Positions 37,529-46,665 of a DNA stretch of 64,000 bases are shown here, one piece after another. The first letter of the stretch is position 1; each line of letters opens with the position of its first letter. A program made the translations under genes and the position numbers. The DNA is taken from the NCBI RefSeq assembly GCF_900323545.1, contig NZ_OOHN01000008.1, forward strand, positions 2,338,932 to 2,402,931. Reading direction: 5' to 3'. Source of the DNA: Actinomyces sp. Marseille-P3109 (GTDB lineage Bacteria; Actinomycetota; Actinomycetes; Actinomycetales; Actinomycetaceae). The notes below the pieces were generated by a model. That model saw nothing but the letters and a program-made list of their open reading frames with translations. It searched no databases and had not been told where the DNA came from.

Positions 37529-39745
37529 GTGAGCCGGTCCCCCGAAACGAGCGAGCAGAGCGAGTCCACAAAGGACGAGCCCTCAGACCGCGCCCCCCAT
37601 CCCTCTGAGCACACTCCACCGCTCGAGGCTCAGCCCGAGTCCCAGTCCGGCGTTCAGCCCGACGACCCGCCCGGCAAGCAGCCTCTCAACCCGGTGGTCT
37701 TCTTCGTCTCAGCCGCCATCATCACCGTCGTCGCCCTGGCCGCGATCTTCGCCCCCCAGGTGGTCAACGACGCCTTCGGCACGGCCGTGACCTGGACGAG
37801 CCGCTGGTTCGGGTCCTTCTACATCCTCCTCATCACCGCCGCGCTCGTCTTCATCCTGGCGCTGGCCTTCTCCCGCTTCGGTCGGGTGCGCCTGGGGCCG
37901 GACAACTCGACACCGGACTTCTCCACCTTCTCCTGGACGGCCATGCTCTTCGCGGCCGGTATCGGCACCGAGATCCTGTTCTTCGCCGTCGCCGAACCGG
38001 TCGACCAGTACATGCACCCGCCCACCGGGGACGGTCAGACCGTCCAGGCCGCCCGCGACGCGATCGTCCTGTCCCTGTTCCACTACGGCATCTCAGGCTG
38101 GGGCCTGTACGCACTGGTGGGCCTGTCCATGGCCTATTTCGCCTACCGACGCCGTGACACGCTCACGCTGCGCTCCACCCTGCGTCCGCTGCTGGGCCGG
38201 CACACCGAGGGCATCATCGGCGACGTCGTCGACGCCGCGGCACTCGTCGGCGGGGTCTTCGGCATCGCGGCCTCGCTGGGGGTCGGCGTCGTCCAGCTCA
38301 ATGTGGCCCTCAACATCCTGTTCGGGCTGCCGCAGGGCTTCCCCACCCAGATCGGGCTGACCGCCCTGGCCGTCATCATGGCGACCGTCTCAGCCGTCTC
38401 CGGCGTCGACCGCGGCGTGCGCGTCCTGTCCACCATCAACGTGCTGCTGGCCATCGGCCTGGCCCTGTGGGTGCTCATCACCGGAAACGCCGCCTTCCTC
38501 ATCGACGCGCTCGTGGGCTCCATCGGCGACTTCTTCACCCGCTTCCCGCTGCTGACGCTGGAGACCTACGCCTACAACCGGCCCGATGAGTGGCTCAACG
38601 CCTGGACCCTGTTCTTCTGGGCCTGGTGGATCGCCTGGGCGGCCTTCGTGGGCATGTTCCTGGCCCGTATCTCGCGCGGCCGCACCATCCGCCAGTTCGT
38701 GCTCGGCAGCCTCCTGCTGCCCTTCTGCTACATCCTCATGTGGGTGGCCATTTTCGGCAACCACGCCCTCGACCTGGTCATCCGCGGCAACGGCGAGTTC
38801 CGCGACATCACCCTCAACCAGCCCGAGCAGGGCCTGTACTGGATGCTGGAGCACCTGCCGGGGCAGAAGATCCTCATCGCCCTGGCCCTGTTCATCGGCA
38901 TCCTCTTCTACGTCACCAGCGCCGACTCCGGGGCCCTGGTCATGGCCAATCTCTCCAGCCGTATCCGCTCGGCGCGCCAGGACGCCACCGCCTGGCTGCG
39001 GATCTTCTGGGCCACCCTGACCGGCATCCTCACCATCGCGATGCTCGTGGCCGGCGGCATCCCCATCCTCCAGCAGGCCACGATCGTCATGGCGCTGCCC
39101 TTCTCCGGGGTGCTCATCCTCATCATGTACACGCTGTGGCGGTCCCTGAGCACCGAGGACACCTACAACCAGGCCCTGTCCATCGCCAACCGCAACCGCG
39201 CCCTGGGCTTCAACGGCTCGGCGGCCGGTCTGGAGCAGACGCCGTGGCGCGAGCGCCTGGCCCACACCCTCAACTCCGTCTCGCCCGACGAGGCCGGCCA
39301 CGCCATGGAGCGGCGCATCGTGCCGGCCCTGGAGGCCGTGGCCACCGAGCTGCGCAAGGAGAACGTCTCCGCCGAGGTCTTCGTTGAGGGGCCCGAGGCG
39401 CAGGACCCCGACGACGAGCGCACCTTCCTGGGGCGGGCCAGCCTGGTCGTCTCCTCCGAGCCGGCCAGCGAGGTCGGGGAGGAGCAGTCCAGCTCCATCG
39501 ACTCCTTCCGCTACGTGGTGCGCATGGTGGTCACGCCCGTGCCCGCCTACGGGTTCGCCGTCCACGAGGCCGACGACCTCACGGTGCGCCTCGAGGTGCG
39601 CCCGCACAGCGGCGGCCAGGGCTACGACGTCGTCGACTGGAACTCCGACCAGGTGGCCCATGACGTGCTCGACCACTACGAGCGCTGGCTGGAGTACGTG
39701 GGCACCTCCGAGAAGACCGAGTCCCGGTTCTCACGCCGGCTCTGA
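37529..39745 (+). CDS. betT: BCCT-family betaine/choline/carnitine transporter
   Basis: Takes up a quaternary ammonium compound for osmoprotection or catabolism. GTG 37529 is preferred because GGAG lies seven bases upstream; a frame-open ATG at 37460 would add 23 residues. A Ser/Glu-rich N-terminus precedes 12 helices. Family signatures include WTAMLFAAGIGTEILFFAVAEP and WTLFFWAWWIAWAAFVGMFLARISRGRT with the Trp-rich substrate box. A long cytoplasmic C-terminal domain of about 180 residues makes it BetT-like (proton-coupled choline uptake) rather than short BetP-like. The gene symbol is by resemblance only. Confidence 0.85.
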   Translation: MSRSPETSEQSESTKDEPSDRAPHPSEHTPPLEAQPESQSGVQPDDPPGKQPLNPVVFFVSAAIITVVALAAIFAPQVVNDAFGTAVTWTSRWFGSFYILLITAALVFILALAFSRFGRVRLGPDNSTPDFSTFSWTAMLFAAGIGTEILFFAVAEPVDQYMHPPTGDGQTVQAARDAIVLSLFHYGISGWGLYALVGLSMAYFAYRRRDTLTLRSTLRPLLGRHTEGIIGDVVDAAALVGGVFGIAASLGVGVVQLNVALNILFGLPQGFPTQIGLTALAVIMATVSAVSGVDRGVRVLSTINVLLAIGLALWVLITGNAAFLIDALVGSIGDFFTRFPLLTLETYAYNRPDEWLNAWTLFFWAWWIAWAAFVGMFLARISRGRTIRQFVLGSLLLPFCYILMWVAIFGNHALDLVIRGNGEFRDITLNQPEQGLYWMLEHLPGQKILIALALFIGILFYVTSADSGALVMANLSSRIRSARQDATAWLRIFWATLTGILTIAMLVAGGIPILQQATIVMALPFSGVLILIMYTLWRSLSTEDTYNQALSIANRNRALGFNGSAAGLEQTPWRERLAHTLNSVSPDEAGHAMERRIVPALEAVATELRKENVSAEVFVEGPEAQDPDDERTFLGRASLVVSSEPASEVGEEQSSSIDSFRYVVRMVVTPVPAYGFAVHEADDLTVRLEVRPHSGGQGYDVVDWNSDQVAHDVLDHYERWLEYVGTSEKTESRFSRRL

Positions 39746-39769
39746 CCCGCACCTGCCCGCACGCCAACG

Positions 39770-39863
39770 GGACGTTCCACGCGGGCGGGGACAGAATTCC
39801 TGTCCCCGACGGCGTCGAATGTCCCCGCCCGGTTTCAGTTGCACCCGGCCGCGCGGAACGTCC
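39770..39863. repeat. GC-rich nested palindrome between convergent genes (repeat family 2)
   Basis: Outer arms GGACGTTCC (39770) and GGAACGTCC (39855) enclose an inner perfect hairpin GGGGACAG...CTGTCCCC (39787-39807) and GGGCGGGGACA/TGTCCCCGCCC pairing. On the minus strand GCGCGGCCGGGTGCA lies between two GGGCGGGGAC boxes; the same order recurs at 63276-63324. It probably terminates both convergent genes. Confidence 0.7.
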
Positions 39864-39902
39864 CCGCCAGTGGCCGGGAGCAGTCGGAGAAGGCCGGGAG
39901 GG

Positions 39903-40766
39903 TCAGTCCTCCTCGATCGTGTAGGCGGAGAGGCGCTCCTGGAGCTCGGGGTCGTAGTGGTCGACGACGCCCCGCCCCTCGTCGAGGGCGGCGATGGCCC
40001 GCATGTCGGCGTCGTCGAGCTGGAAGTCGGTGACATCGAGGTTGGTGACCATGCGCTCGCGGTGGACCGTCTTGGGGATGACGATGACGTCGAGCTGGAT
40101 GAGGTAGCGCAGGGCCACCTGGGCGGCGGACTTGCCGTACTTCTCGCCGGCGGCGGTGAGCACCGGGTGGGTGAAGATGTTGTTGCGGCCCTGGGCCAGC
40201 GGCCCCCATGACTCCAGGGCGGTGCCGTACTTGGCGTACCAGATGCGGTTGTCGGCCTGCTCGTTGAAGACGTGGGTCTCCATCTGGTTGACGGCCGGGG
40301 GCACCTCGACGTGCTGCGCCAGGTCCACGAACCGGTCGGGGAAGAAGTTGGAGACGCCGATGGCGCGGACCTTGCCGGCGTCCAGGGCCTTCTCCATGGC
40401 GCGGTAGGTGCCGTAGTAGTCGCCGAAGGGCTGGTGGACCAGAAGCAGGTCGATGTAGTCGGTGCCCAGGCGGCGCAGGGAGCCATCGATGGAGCGGGCG
40501 GCACGCTCGTCCCCGGCGTTGGAGATCCACACCTTGGTGGTCAGGAAGACATTCTCGCGGGGCAGCCCAGAGGCGGCGACGGCGGCGCCCACACCCTCCT
40601 CGTTGCGGTAGGCCTGGGCGGTGTCGACGTGGCGGTAGCCCACCTCGAAGGCCTCGAGCACGGCCCGCTCAGTCTCATCCGGCGGGGTCTGGAAGACGCC
40701 GTAGCCGATCTGGGGGATGTCGACGCCGTTGTTGAGAGTGATGGTGGGGGCGGAGTCAGTGGCCAT
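39903..40766 (-). CDS. Aldo/keto reductase
   Basis: 287 residues, NADPH-dependent carbonyl reductase of the AKR5-like bacterial group. Signatures: GYRHVDTAQAYRNEEGVGAAV (catalytic Asp and Tyr), FLTTKVWISN (catalytic Lys), IDLLLVHQPFG (His), GVSNFFPDRFVDL and VIPKTVHRERM (cofactor phosphate binding). All four catalytic residues are present. Physiological substrate unknown; relatives reduce 2,5-diketo-gluconate or methylglyoxal. A 69-base hairpin repeat lies upstream, past the end of the preceding operon. Confidence 0.93.
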   Translation of the reverse strand: MATDSAPTITLNNGVDIPQIGYGVFQTPPDETERAVLEAFEVGYRHVDTAQAYRNEEGVGAAVAASGLPRENVFLTTKVWISNAGDERAARSIDGSLRRLGTDYIDLLLVHQPFGDYYGTYRAMEKALDAGKVRAIGVSNFFPDRFVDLAQHVEVPPAVNQMETHVFNEQADNRIWYAKYGTALESWGPLAQGRNNIFTHPVLTAAGEKYGKSAAQVALRYLIQLDVIVIPKTVHRERMVTNLDVTDFQLDDADMRAIAALDEGRGVVDHYDPELQERLSAYTIEED

Positions 40767-40848
40767 GAGTTCTCCTTCGATGCGCTCGGTGCAGGCAACC
40801 TAGTCCCGTCGGAGGGTACGGCGTCAGCCCCTTTCGCGCCCGGCCCAA

Positions 40849-40920
40849 CCGGTGCGTCGACGGGATCAACGGCGCCGAGCCGGGCCGGTGCGTCGACGGG
40901 ACCAACGGCGCCGAGCCGGG
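40849..40920. repeat. 36-bp tandem duplication ending in the hairpin-repeat arm
   Basis: Two copies (40849-40884, 40885-40920) differ at one base. Each ends in GCGCCGAGCCGGG, which is also the outer left arm of hairpin copy 3, so part of that element has been duplicated outward. Confidence 0.85.
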
Positions 40921-40979
40921 CATTTCTCGCGTAGCCCTACGGAATTTCTGTCGGGCTACGCGAGAAATGCCCGGCTCGG
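40911..40979. repeat. Dispersed hairpin repeat, copy 3
   Basis: Perfect 27-base arms (40911-40937, 40953-40979) with a 15-base loop. The variable hexamer is ATTTCT left and AGAAAT right, differing from copies 1 and 2 but fully paired. It begins 50 bases past the stop of the FtsX-type permease gene. Confidence 0.9.
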
Positions 40980-41028
40980 TGCTGCCCCGTCTGTTGACGG
41001 GGACGTTCCGCACAGACAGGTCGGCGCA

Positions 41029-42387
41029 TCAGTCGCGGGCACGCAGGACCTGCCCCAGGCTCTGCTCGCCCGCGAGCGCTCCGGCTCGAGCCGAGACGAC
41101 GACGGCCAGGCAGGTGGTCGCCAGGGTCGCCGCGCACACGAGGCCCAGCGTCGTCCAGGGGAAGTCCGTCAGAATGCTGGCCAGGGACCGGTGCAGAGCC
41201 TCGGACAGGAGGACGGCCGTGGCCAGGGTGACGAGCAGGCCGAGGACGGTCGCAGCGGCGGCGTGGAGAAATCCCTCAAGGACCTCGATGGCCAGGACGT
41301 CGTGCTCCATGGCGCCGGCGGCACGCAGGAGGGCGGCGTCACGACGACGTCGGCCCGCGCTCATGGCGATGACGGCCACACCCCCGGTCCAGGACACGAG
41401 GAAGGGCAGCCCGAACACGGAGGAGAATGCCCCGACGCTCACGTCGGGAGAAACCGACGCCGGACCGAAGGCGATGGCGACCAGCCCGATCGTCACCACG
41501 AAGGGCAGGACGGTGGCCGCCGAGCGGCGCGTCTCCAGGGCGCAGGTGCGTCCGGCGACGTGCCAGGCGACGCCGGGACTCGGGATCAGGGCGGCGAGCA
41601 GACGCTCCAGCACCGGACTGAGCCAGCTGCACAGGATGCACACGAGGATCAGCCCGCTCAGGGCGCCGTTGAAGATCGCCATGAAGATGTTCTCCTGATT
41701 CGCCCCGTTGCGGATGGTGAGGAGCGCCGTGACCCACCCGGATGCGGCCAGGACGGCCCAGAACAGTCGCAGGACGCCCCGGGAGGCACGGCCCTTGTCC
41801 CGCTGCGTTCGCTGCCCGCCGGTCCCGCGCAGCAGCAGGGCCTCCGGGGTGCGCGAGGCCCGTTTGGCGGCGCCCCGACCTCCCATGACGAGGGTGCCGG
41901 CGCTGATGATCGCGGTCCAGATGAGGTCGGCGGGATCCCACTGGGGTACGGCGCCGGGCAGGGAGATGCCGTCGGAGACGAGCCGGTGCATCATGAACCG
42001 GCCGATCGGCAGGCTCAGCGGCACCGCGGCGAGGGAGGCGAGCAGCCCCAGGACGAGGAGCTGGCCCTGGATGATCAGGCGGACCCTGGTCGGGCTCATG
42101 CCCAGGGCCTTCCACAGCCCGTGGTCGCGCTCTCGCTGGGAGACCGCCAGGTTGCTGGTGGAGGACAAGACGGTCATGGCTGAGATGACCACCGTGCCGA
42201 TGATGATTCCGGTAAGCACATTGACGCTCTCCATATCAACACCGCCGAGGGTCTTGGCGGAGGCCTTGATTCCGTGGACGACCCTGAACTGACCGGCGAT
42301 GGAGGCCGCCGCGACGACGGCGACGACGGCGGTCCACGCCCAGGAGCCGGCGTGGTGGCGCAGGTCGGACAGGAGCAGGCGGATCAT
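41029..42387 (-). CDS. FtsX-like ABC permease (MacB type)
   Basis: 452 residues with the FtsX-domain layout: an N-terminal helix (AWTAVVAVVAAASIAGQF), an extracytoplasmic segment, and helix groups around ISAMTVLSSTSNLAVSQRERDHGLWKALGMSPTRVRL and TGGVAVIAMSAGRRRRDAALLRAAGAM. The RERD..LWKALG pattern before LIIQGQLLVL is characteristic of lipoprotein or antimicrobial-peptide export permeases. It overlaps the ATPase gene by 4 bases. Likely exports or resists a peptide or lipid, under control of the nearby two-component system. Confidence 0.88.
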   Translation of the reverse strand: MIRLLLSDLRHHAGSWAWTAVVAVVAAASIAGQFRVVHGIKASAKTLGGVDMESVNVLTGIIIGTVVISAMTVLSSTSNLAVSQRERDHGLWKALGMSPTRVRLIIQGQLLVLGLLASLAAVPLSLPIGRFMMHRLVSDGISLPGAVPQWDPADLIWTAIISAGTLVMGGRGAAKRASRTPEALLLRGTGGQRTQRDKGRASRGVLRLFWAVLAASGWVTALLTIRNGANQENIFMAIFNGALSGLILVCILCSWLSPVLERLLAALIPSPGVAWHVAGRTCALETRRSAATVLPFVVTIGLVAIAFGPASVSPDVSVGAFSSVFGLPFLVSWTGGVAVIAMSAGRRRRDAALLRAAGAMEHDVLAIEVLEGFLHAAAATVLGLLVTLATAVLLSEALHRSLASILTDFPWTTLGLVCAATLATTCLAVVVSARAGALAGEQSLGQVLRARD

Positions 42388-43193
42388 CGGGAGCCTCCGG
42401 CACCGCGGGCGGACAGGACGGCGTCGGAGACGGCGGCGGGGTCACCTCCGGGTAGGGCGGCGACGAGACGACCGGCATCCATGACGAGGACGTGCTGGGC
42501 CCGGGCGGCGGCTGCGGCGTCGTGCGTCACCATGAGGACGGTGGCCGACTTCGGGGCAGGAGCTGCGGGCACGGCGCCAGGCACAGCACCGGGGCCTCCG
42601 GCGAGCTCGGCGAGCCAGTCGAGGACGGTCGCGGCGGCTGCGACGTCGAGGGCGGCCGTGGGCTCATCGGCGAAGACGATATCGGGGCGGGAGGCCAGGA
42701 CGCGGGCAATGGCGACGCGCTGCCGCTCGCCACCGCTCATCTGGTGAGGCAGATGGCGGGACTGGTCGCTCAGACCCACACGCTCAAGGGCCTCGTCGAC
42801 GGCACTGCGGCTCAGGGGTCTACGGCGTAGGCGACCGGGCAGGGCGACGTTGTCGCGCGCGGACAGGGAGGTGACGAGGTTGTCGTCCTGGAAGACGAAG
42901 CCGACGTGCCGGGCCCGGAAGCGGGCAGCAGGCCGGGGGCGCAGCGAGCTCGTCCGGGTGCCGAGGAGCTGGACGATGCCGGCGGTGGGGGCGTCGAGCC
43001 CGGCGATGCACTGCAGGAGAGTTGACTTGCCGCAGCCGGAGGCACCGACCAGGGCGGTGAAGCTGCCGACGGGCAGGACGAGGTTGACGCCGTCAAGCGC
43101 GGTGACGTCGGCGTTGCGGCGGCCTTCGACGGGGAAGACGCGGGTGAGTCCGGCTACCTCAATGGCCGGCGGCACCCGCGTCGGCGGCGTCAT
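42384..43193 (-). CDS. MacB/LolD-type ABC ATP-binding protein
   Basis: ATG 43193 (MTPPTRVPPAIEVAGLTRVFP) is chosen because sequence further upstream is the hairpin repeat. The 269 residues carry Walker A GASGCGKST, Q-loop FVFQDDNLVTSL, signature MSGGERQRVAIARVLA, Walker B DIVFADEPTAALD and H-switch VTHDAAAA. The Ala/Pro-rich insertion before TVLMVTHD (AGGPGAVPGAVPAAPAPKSA) is unusual but lies in a variable loop. First gene of an operon with the FtsX permease. Confidence 0.93.
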   Translation of the reverse strand: MTPPTRVPPAIEVAGLTRVFPVEGRRNADVTALDGVNLVLPVGSFTALVGASGCGKSTLLQCIAGLDAPTAGIVQLLGTRTSSLRPRPAARFRARHVGFVFQDDNLVTSLSARDNVALPGRLRRRPLSRSAVDEALERVGLSDQSRHLPHQMSGGERQRVAIARVLASRPDIVFADEPTAALDVAAAATVLDWLAELAGGPGAVPGAVPAAPAPKSATVLMVTHDAAAAARAQHVLVMDAGRLVAALPGGDPAAVSDAVLSARGAGGSR

Positions 43194-43200
43194 CGGAGGT

Positions 43201-43271
43201 GCCGAGACCGGCATTTCTCGCGTAGCCGGGCCGAATTTCTGTTGGGCTCCGCAAAAGGCGCCCGGCTCGGC
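43201..43271. repeat. Dispersed hairpin repeat, copy 4 (degenerate)
   Basis: Left arm 43201-43227, right arm 43244-43271. It has the family core ATTTCTCGCGTAGCC and CGCCCGGCTCGGC, but several mismatches break the stem (AC for GC, CCGCAAAAGG for CGCGAGAAAT). It lies 34 bases beyond the stop of the 43304 gene and immediately before the ATPase start. Confidence 0.8.
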
Positions 43272-43303
43272 GCCGTCTGCGGTGGGGTGCCCCTGGCGAC
43301 GGA

Positions 43304-43849
43304 TCATGACAGCCCCCACATCCCTGCGACCGTAACGACGAGCCAGGTGAGGACGGATACCGTTCGGCTTCCCGCTAGGGAGCCCAGCCCCCATCGCACA
43401 GCCGACCTCCTCAGCCAGGGTCCCATAATGGTGAACAGTGCGGCCAGGACCGACGGCAGCCAGGCCCGCACCTCGGCGCCGCTCATCCTGGCGAGCAGCT
43501 CGCGCGCACCCGGCCCCAGGTCGTGCGCCAAGCTCTCCGCTATACCGTCTGGCGCGGTGGCTCCCAGGACCGGCGTCAGCTGTTGCCCGACGACGACAAT
43601 CAGCAGCGCCAGCGCCACGGCTTCGGCGCCCACCGCCACGTACCAGCGCGTATAGCCCCGATGTCGTTCGTGGACACGTACCTCATCGGAGTCCGCCGGC
43701 AGCACCGGCTCGTCGGTTCCCGGCCCGAGCACCTCGGTTCCGGCGGAGTCCTGGACGCGGGTGGGCGTGCGGGCCGGTCCTGAGGAGGTGGGGCCGGAGG
43801 TGTCGCAGGCAGCGGCTGCATGGCGTGGAAGGAACGGGTCGAGGCTCAT
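43304..43849 (-). CDS. Membrane protein of unknown function beside the exporter
   Basis: 181 residues from ATG 43849. The first 75 residues are polar (ATPSS-rich, acidic). Two or three helices follow (RWYVAVGAEAVALALLIVVVGQQL, RAWLPSVLAALFTIMGPWLRR, VSVLTWLVVTVAGMWGLS). No Cys, no signal. It lies between the exporter genes and the divergent histidine kinase, so an accessory role in that module is possible; that is inference. Not recognised. Confidence 0.65.
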   Translation of the reverse strand: MSLDPFLPRHAAAACDTSGPTSSGPARTPTRVQDSAGTEVLGPGTDEPVLPADSDEVRVHERHRGYTRWYVAVGAEAVALALLIVVVGQQLTPVLGATAPDGIAESLAHDLGPGARELLARMSGAEVRAWLPSVLAALFTIMGPWLRRSAVRWGLGSLAGSRTVSVLTWLVVTVAGMWGLS

Positions 43850-44045
43850 GTGCACCAGTTCACTCTCCACGGGCCGCCATCGCACTGGTGCTCACCCCCG
43901 TCTTCGTATCCGGCTAGCCCTACCTCACCCCTGGTCGCGTGAGCACTACCTCCGGGGTGCCAGCACCACCTTGCCGCCCTGTACAGCCCCCACACGGGAG
44001 CCAGCACGAGTGCACCCCAAACGTCATCCCGTTAGCGTCGTCGAC

Positions 44046-45521
44046 ATGACCTCGATGCCCACCAGCGTCCCGCCTACCGATCACCGCCCCGCCTGGTACA
44101 GCCGGCGTAGCCTGTGGCCCCGCATCATCGGGTGGGAGCTCCTGCACGCCGTGCTGTGGATGCCGAAGGTCTTATTCCTCCTCCCAGCCACCTTGATGTT
44201 CCACCTGTCGGTCCCCCTGGGGGCGGCGTTGGAGCGCATCATTGCGCGCAGATTGGGTGCGGATGCCCCCTCTGGCCGCAAGGAGGGTGAGCGCAAGACT
44301 CCGTGGCTGCTGGCGCGTCCCGCCCACGCGGAGTTCTGGCGGCAGGACCTGCCCCTGTGCCTGGGGGGCCTGGCCCTGACCACGGCATCATTCCTCGTCG
44401 GCGGATTCCTCGGTACCGCGGCGGTCAGCAGTATCCTGGCGCCGTTCCTGGCCTCCCCGGAGGACACCTTCACAGTTCGTCTGTTCGGTCCGGAGATGAC
44501 GGTCACCGGCCCGCAGCAGGCCTGGCTGCTGGTGCCGGCCGGGTTGCTCGGCCTGGGCCTCGCCGCCGGGGCGCTCCTGGGTTTCGGGGCACTGCGGCTG
44601 CTGCTGGTGGAGGCGCTGTCGGGCGAGCGCAAGAAGCAGCGCCTGGAGCAGCTGACCGCCGAGGTCGGCCACCTCACGGCCAGCCGCGCCACCCTCATGG
44701 ATGCCTTCGAGGCCGAGCGCACCCGCATTGAGCGGGACCTGCACGACGGCGCCCAGCAGGACCTCGTCGCCCTCACCATGAGCCTGGGCGGGCTGCGCCT
44801 GGCCGCCGAGTCCCTGCCCGACGACGGTGCCAACGCCACGTCCCGTACCACCCTGCTGAAGGGGATAGACACGGCGCAGGACCGCGCTGAGGCGGCCCTA
44901 CGGGACCTGCGTGAGACGGTGCGCGGCATCCGCCCGGCAGTCCTGTCCGAACGCGGCCTGGCACCGGCTCTGAAGGATCTGGCGGGTCGGGCCCCGCTGC
45001 CGACCAGTGTCGTCGTCAATGCCGAGGAGGACGACCTGGCCCAGATCTCGCAGCCTGTGGCGACGGTCGTCTACTTCGCGGTGTCCGAGGCAGTCACGAA
45101 CGCCGCCAAGCACGCTCAAGCCGAGCGTGCAACGGTGACACTGCACTGCACGGACAGCGGGCTGAGCGCCCTCGTGACCGACAACGGGCGCGGCGGGGCC
45201 GACCCCGAGCGCGAGAATGCCACCGGCCTGCGGGGCATGGTGCAGCGGGTGGAGTCCATCGGTGGGCAGTTGGAGGTCGACTCCCCCGTCGGCGGTGGGA
45301 CACGGCTGATGATCACGGCCCCGCTGACGCCGCCTTGGGGCGCGGACGGCCCGGAGGATGGCCGGGCGGGCGATCAGCAGGATCGGCCGGACGGGCGACC
45401 CAGCGGTCACGGGGGCGACCAGGCGCCCGCCGCTCAAGAGGCCGGTCCGGCGGGCGTCTCCCAGGGCCGACAGGCCCGGCCGCAAGCGCTGACGCCGGCA
45501 GCGGTGTCGGCTCCTGCGTGA
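44046..45521 (+). CDS. NarL-type sensor histidine kinase
   Basis: 491 residues. Several membrane helices lie in the N-terminal half (PKVLFLLPATLMFHLSVPL, LGGLALTTASFLVGGFLGTA, WLLVPAGLLGLGLAAGALLG). The HisKA_3 dimerisation box is RIERDLHDGAQQDLVALTMSLG, with phospho-acceptor His near residue 233. The HATPase has VSEAVTNAAKHAQAERATVT and VTDNGRGGADPE, GLRGMVQRVE. The C-terminal 55 residues are polar low-complexity. It is followed by its response regulator and faces the FtsX/ATPase exporter genes, the classic arrangement for sensing the exported or damaging agent. Confidence 0.9.
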   Translation: MTSMPTSVPPTDHRPAWYSRRSLWPRIIGWELLHAVLWMPKVLFLLPATLMFHLSVPLGAALERIIARRLGADAPSGRKEGERKTPWLLARPAHAEFWRQDLPLCLGGLALTTASFLVGGFLGTAAVSSILAPFLASPEDTFTVRLFGPEMTVTGPQQAWLLVPAGLLGLGLAAGALLGFGALRLLLVEALSGERKKQRLEQLTAEVGHLTASRATLMDAFEAERTRIERDLHDGAQQDLVALTMSLGGLRLAAESLPDDGANATSRTTLLKGIDTAQDRAEAALRDLRETVRGIRPAVLSERGLAPALKDLAGRAPLPTSVVVNAEEDDLAQISQPVATVVYFAVSEAVTNAAKHAQAERATVTLHCTDSGLSALVTDNGRGGADPERENATGLRGMVQRVESIGGQLEVDSPVGGGTRLMITAPLTPPWGADGPEDGRAGDQQDRPDGRPSGHGGDQAPAAQEAGPAGVSQGRQARPQALTPAAVSAPA

Positions 45522-45668
45522 GCACGTCACCAGCCTTCACAAGGTCTGCAGACCTGGCGGCCATGACGGATCCGGCCGCCGCGGTGATCCCGGCGGCACC
45601 GGCGTCCTGGGAGAGATCCCGGTGTCCACAACCCACACCCACCCGGTCGACTGGGGCAGGATGTCCCC

Positions 45669-46568
45669 ATGAGGATCATGCTCGCCGATGACGCCACCCT
45701 TCTACGTGAAGGACTGGCAGGGCTGCTGACCACCGCCGGCCACGAGGTCGTGGCACAAGTGGCCGACGCCGACGCCCTGCGCACCGAGGTCGAGCGTCTG
45801 GCCGCTGCCGGGCAGCTGCCCGACGTCGTCGTCACCGACGTGCGGATGCCGCCGACCGGCACGGATGACGGGCTGCGCGCAGCCATCGACCTGCGCCGGG
45901 CCCATCCGGGGCTGCCGGTGGTGGTGCTGAGCGCCTACGTGGCCGGGCCCTACGTGCAGGATCTGCTGGAGGAGACCGAGTCCCCGACATCCCCGACCGG
46001 CGGCGGCGGTGGCGCTGTGGGCTACCTGCTCAAGGAACGCGTGGGGCGGGTGGCGGACTTCCTGCACTCGCTCGACGTCGTCGTGGGCGGCGGAGTGGTC
46101 ATCGACCCCGAAGTGGTCTCCCACCTCATGAAGGCCGCCCGCGCCGCCGCCACCGGGCACGAGGCGGCCCCCGCTACCTGGACCGGTCAGGCTGCAGGAG
46201 TCGCGGGAGCAATGACGGAGCAGACGCCAGGAGCGGCGTCCGGTGCGCCGATGAGTGCGGCCGCCACACCACCCGGCCCTTGGGTGCCGGTGCCTGTCCG
46301 GGTGGGATCGCCGCCGACACCGCCGGGCGGGATCGCGAGCGCGGCGCCGGGCGGAGCGGGACTGGACCGGCTGACACGGCGCGAGCAGGAAGTACTCGAG
46401 CTCATGGCGCAAGGGCTGTCGAACGCGCAGATCGCCGAGCGGCTGGTGCTCTCCGACGGGGCGGTGGCCAAGCATGTGGCGAACATCTTCCGGGGGCTGG
46501 ACCTGCAGCCGGGCGAGGAGAACCGGCGTGTACGGGCCGTCCTGGCCTGGTTGCATGCCCGGGCCTGA
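45669..46568 (+). CDS. NarL/LuxR-family response regulator with long linker
   Basis: 299 residues: receiver domain (MRIMLADDATLLREGLAGLL, phospho-acceptor region VVVTDVRMPP, switch region VVLSAYV), then an Ala/Pro/Gly-rich linker of about 90 residues, and a LuxR-type helix-turn-helix (LTRREQEVLELMAQGLSNAQ with IAERLVLSDGAVAKHVANIF). Family members are usually near 215 residues; the excess is the linker. There is also a Gly-rich insert (ESPTSPTGGGGGAVGY) in the receiver. It is the partner of the kinase 147 bases upstream. Confidence 0.92.
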   Translation: MRIMLADDATLLREGLAGLLTTAGHEVVAQVADADALRTEVERLAAAGQLPDVVVTDVRMPPTGTDDGLRAAIDLRRAHPGLPVVVLSAYVAGPYVQDLLEETESPTSPTGGGGGAVGYLLKERVGRVADFLHSLDVVVGGGVVIDPEVVSHLMKAARAAATGHEAAPATWTGQAAGVAGAMTEQTPGAASGAPMSAAATPPGPWVPVPVRVGSPPTPPGGIASAAPGGAGLDRLTRREQEVLELMAQGLSNAQIAERLVLSDGAVAKHVANIFRGLDLQPGEENRRVRAVLAWLHARA

Positions 46569-46665
46569 AACTGACCACACGGCGCAGTGGTCACGCCGTG
46601 AGCGAGGACGAGGCCGGCGCGGCGTCGGAGCGGTGTGGGCTCGACTGTAGGATTAGGCTGTCCCC

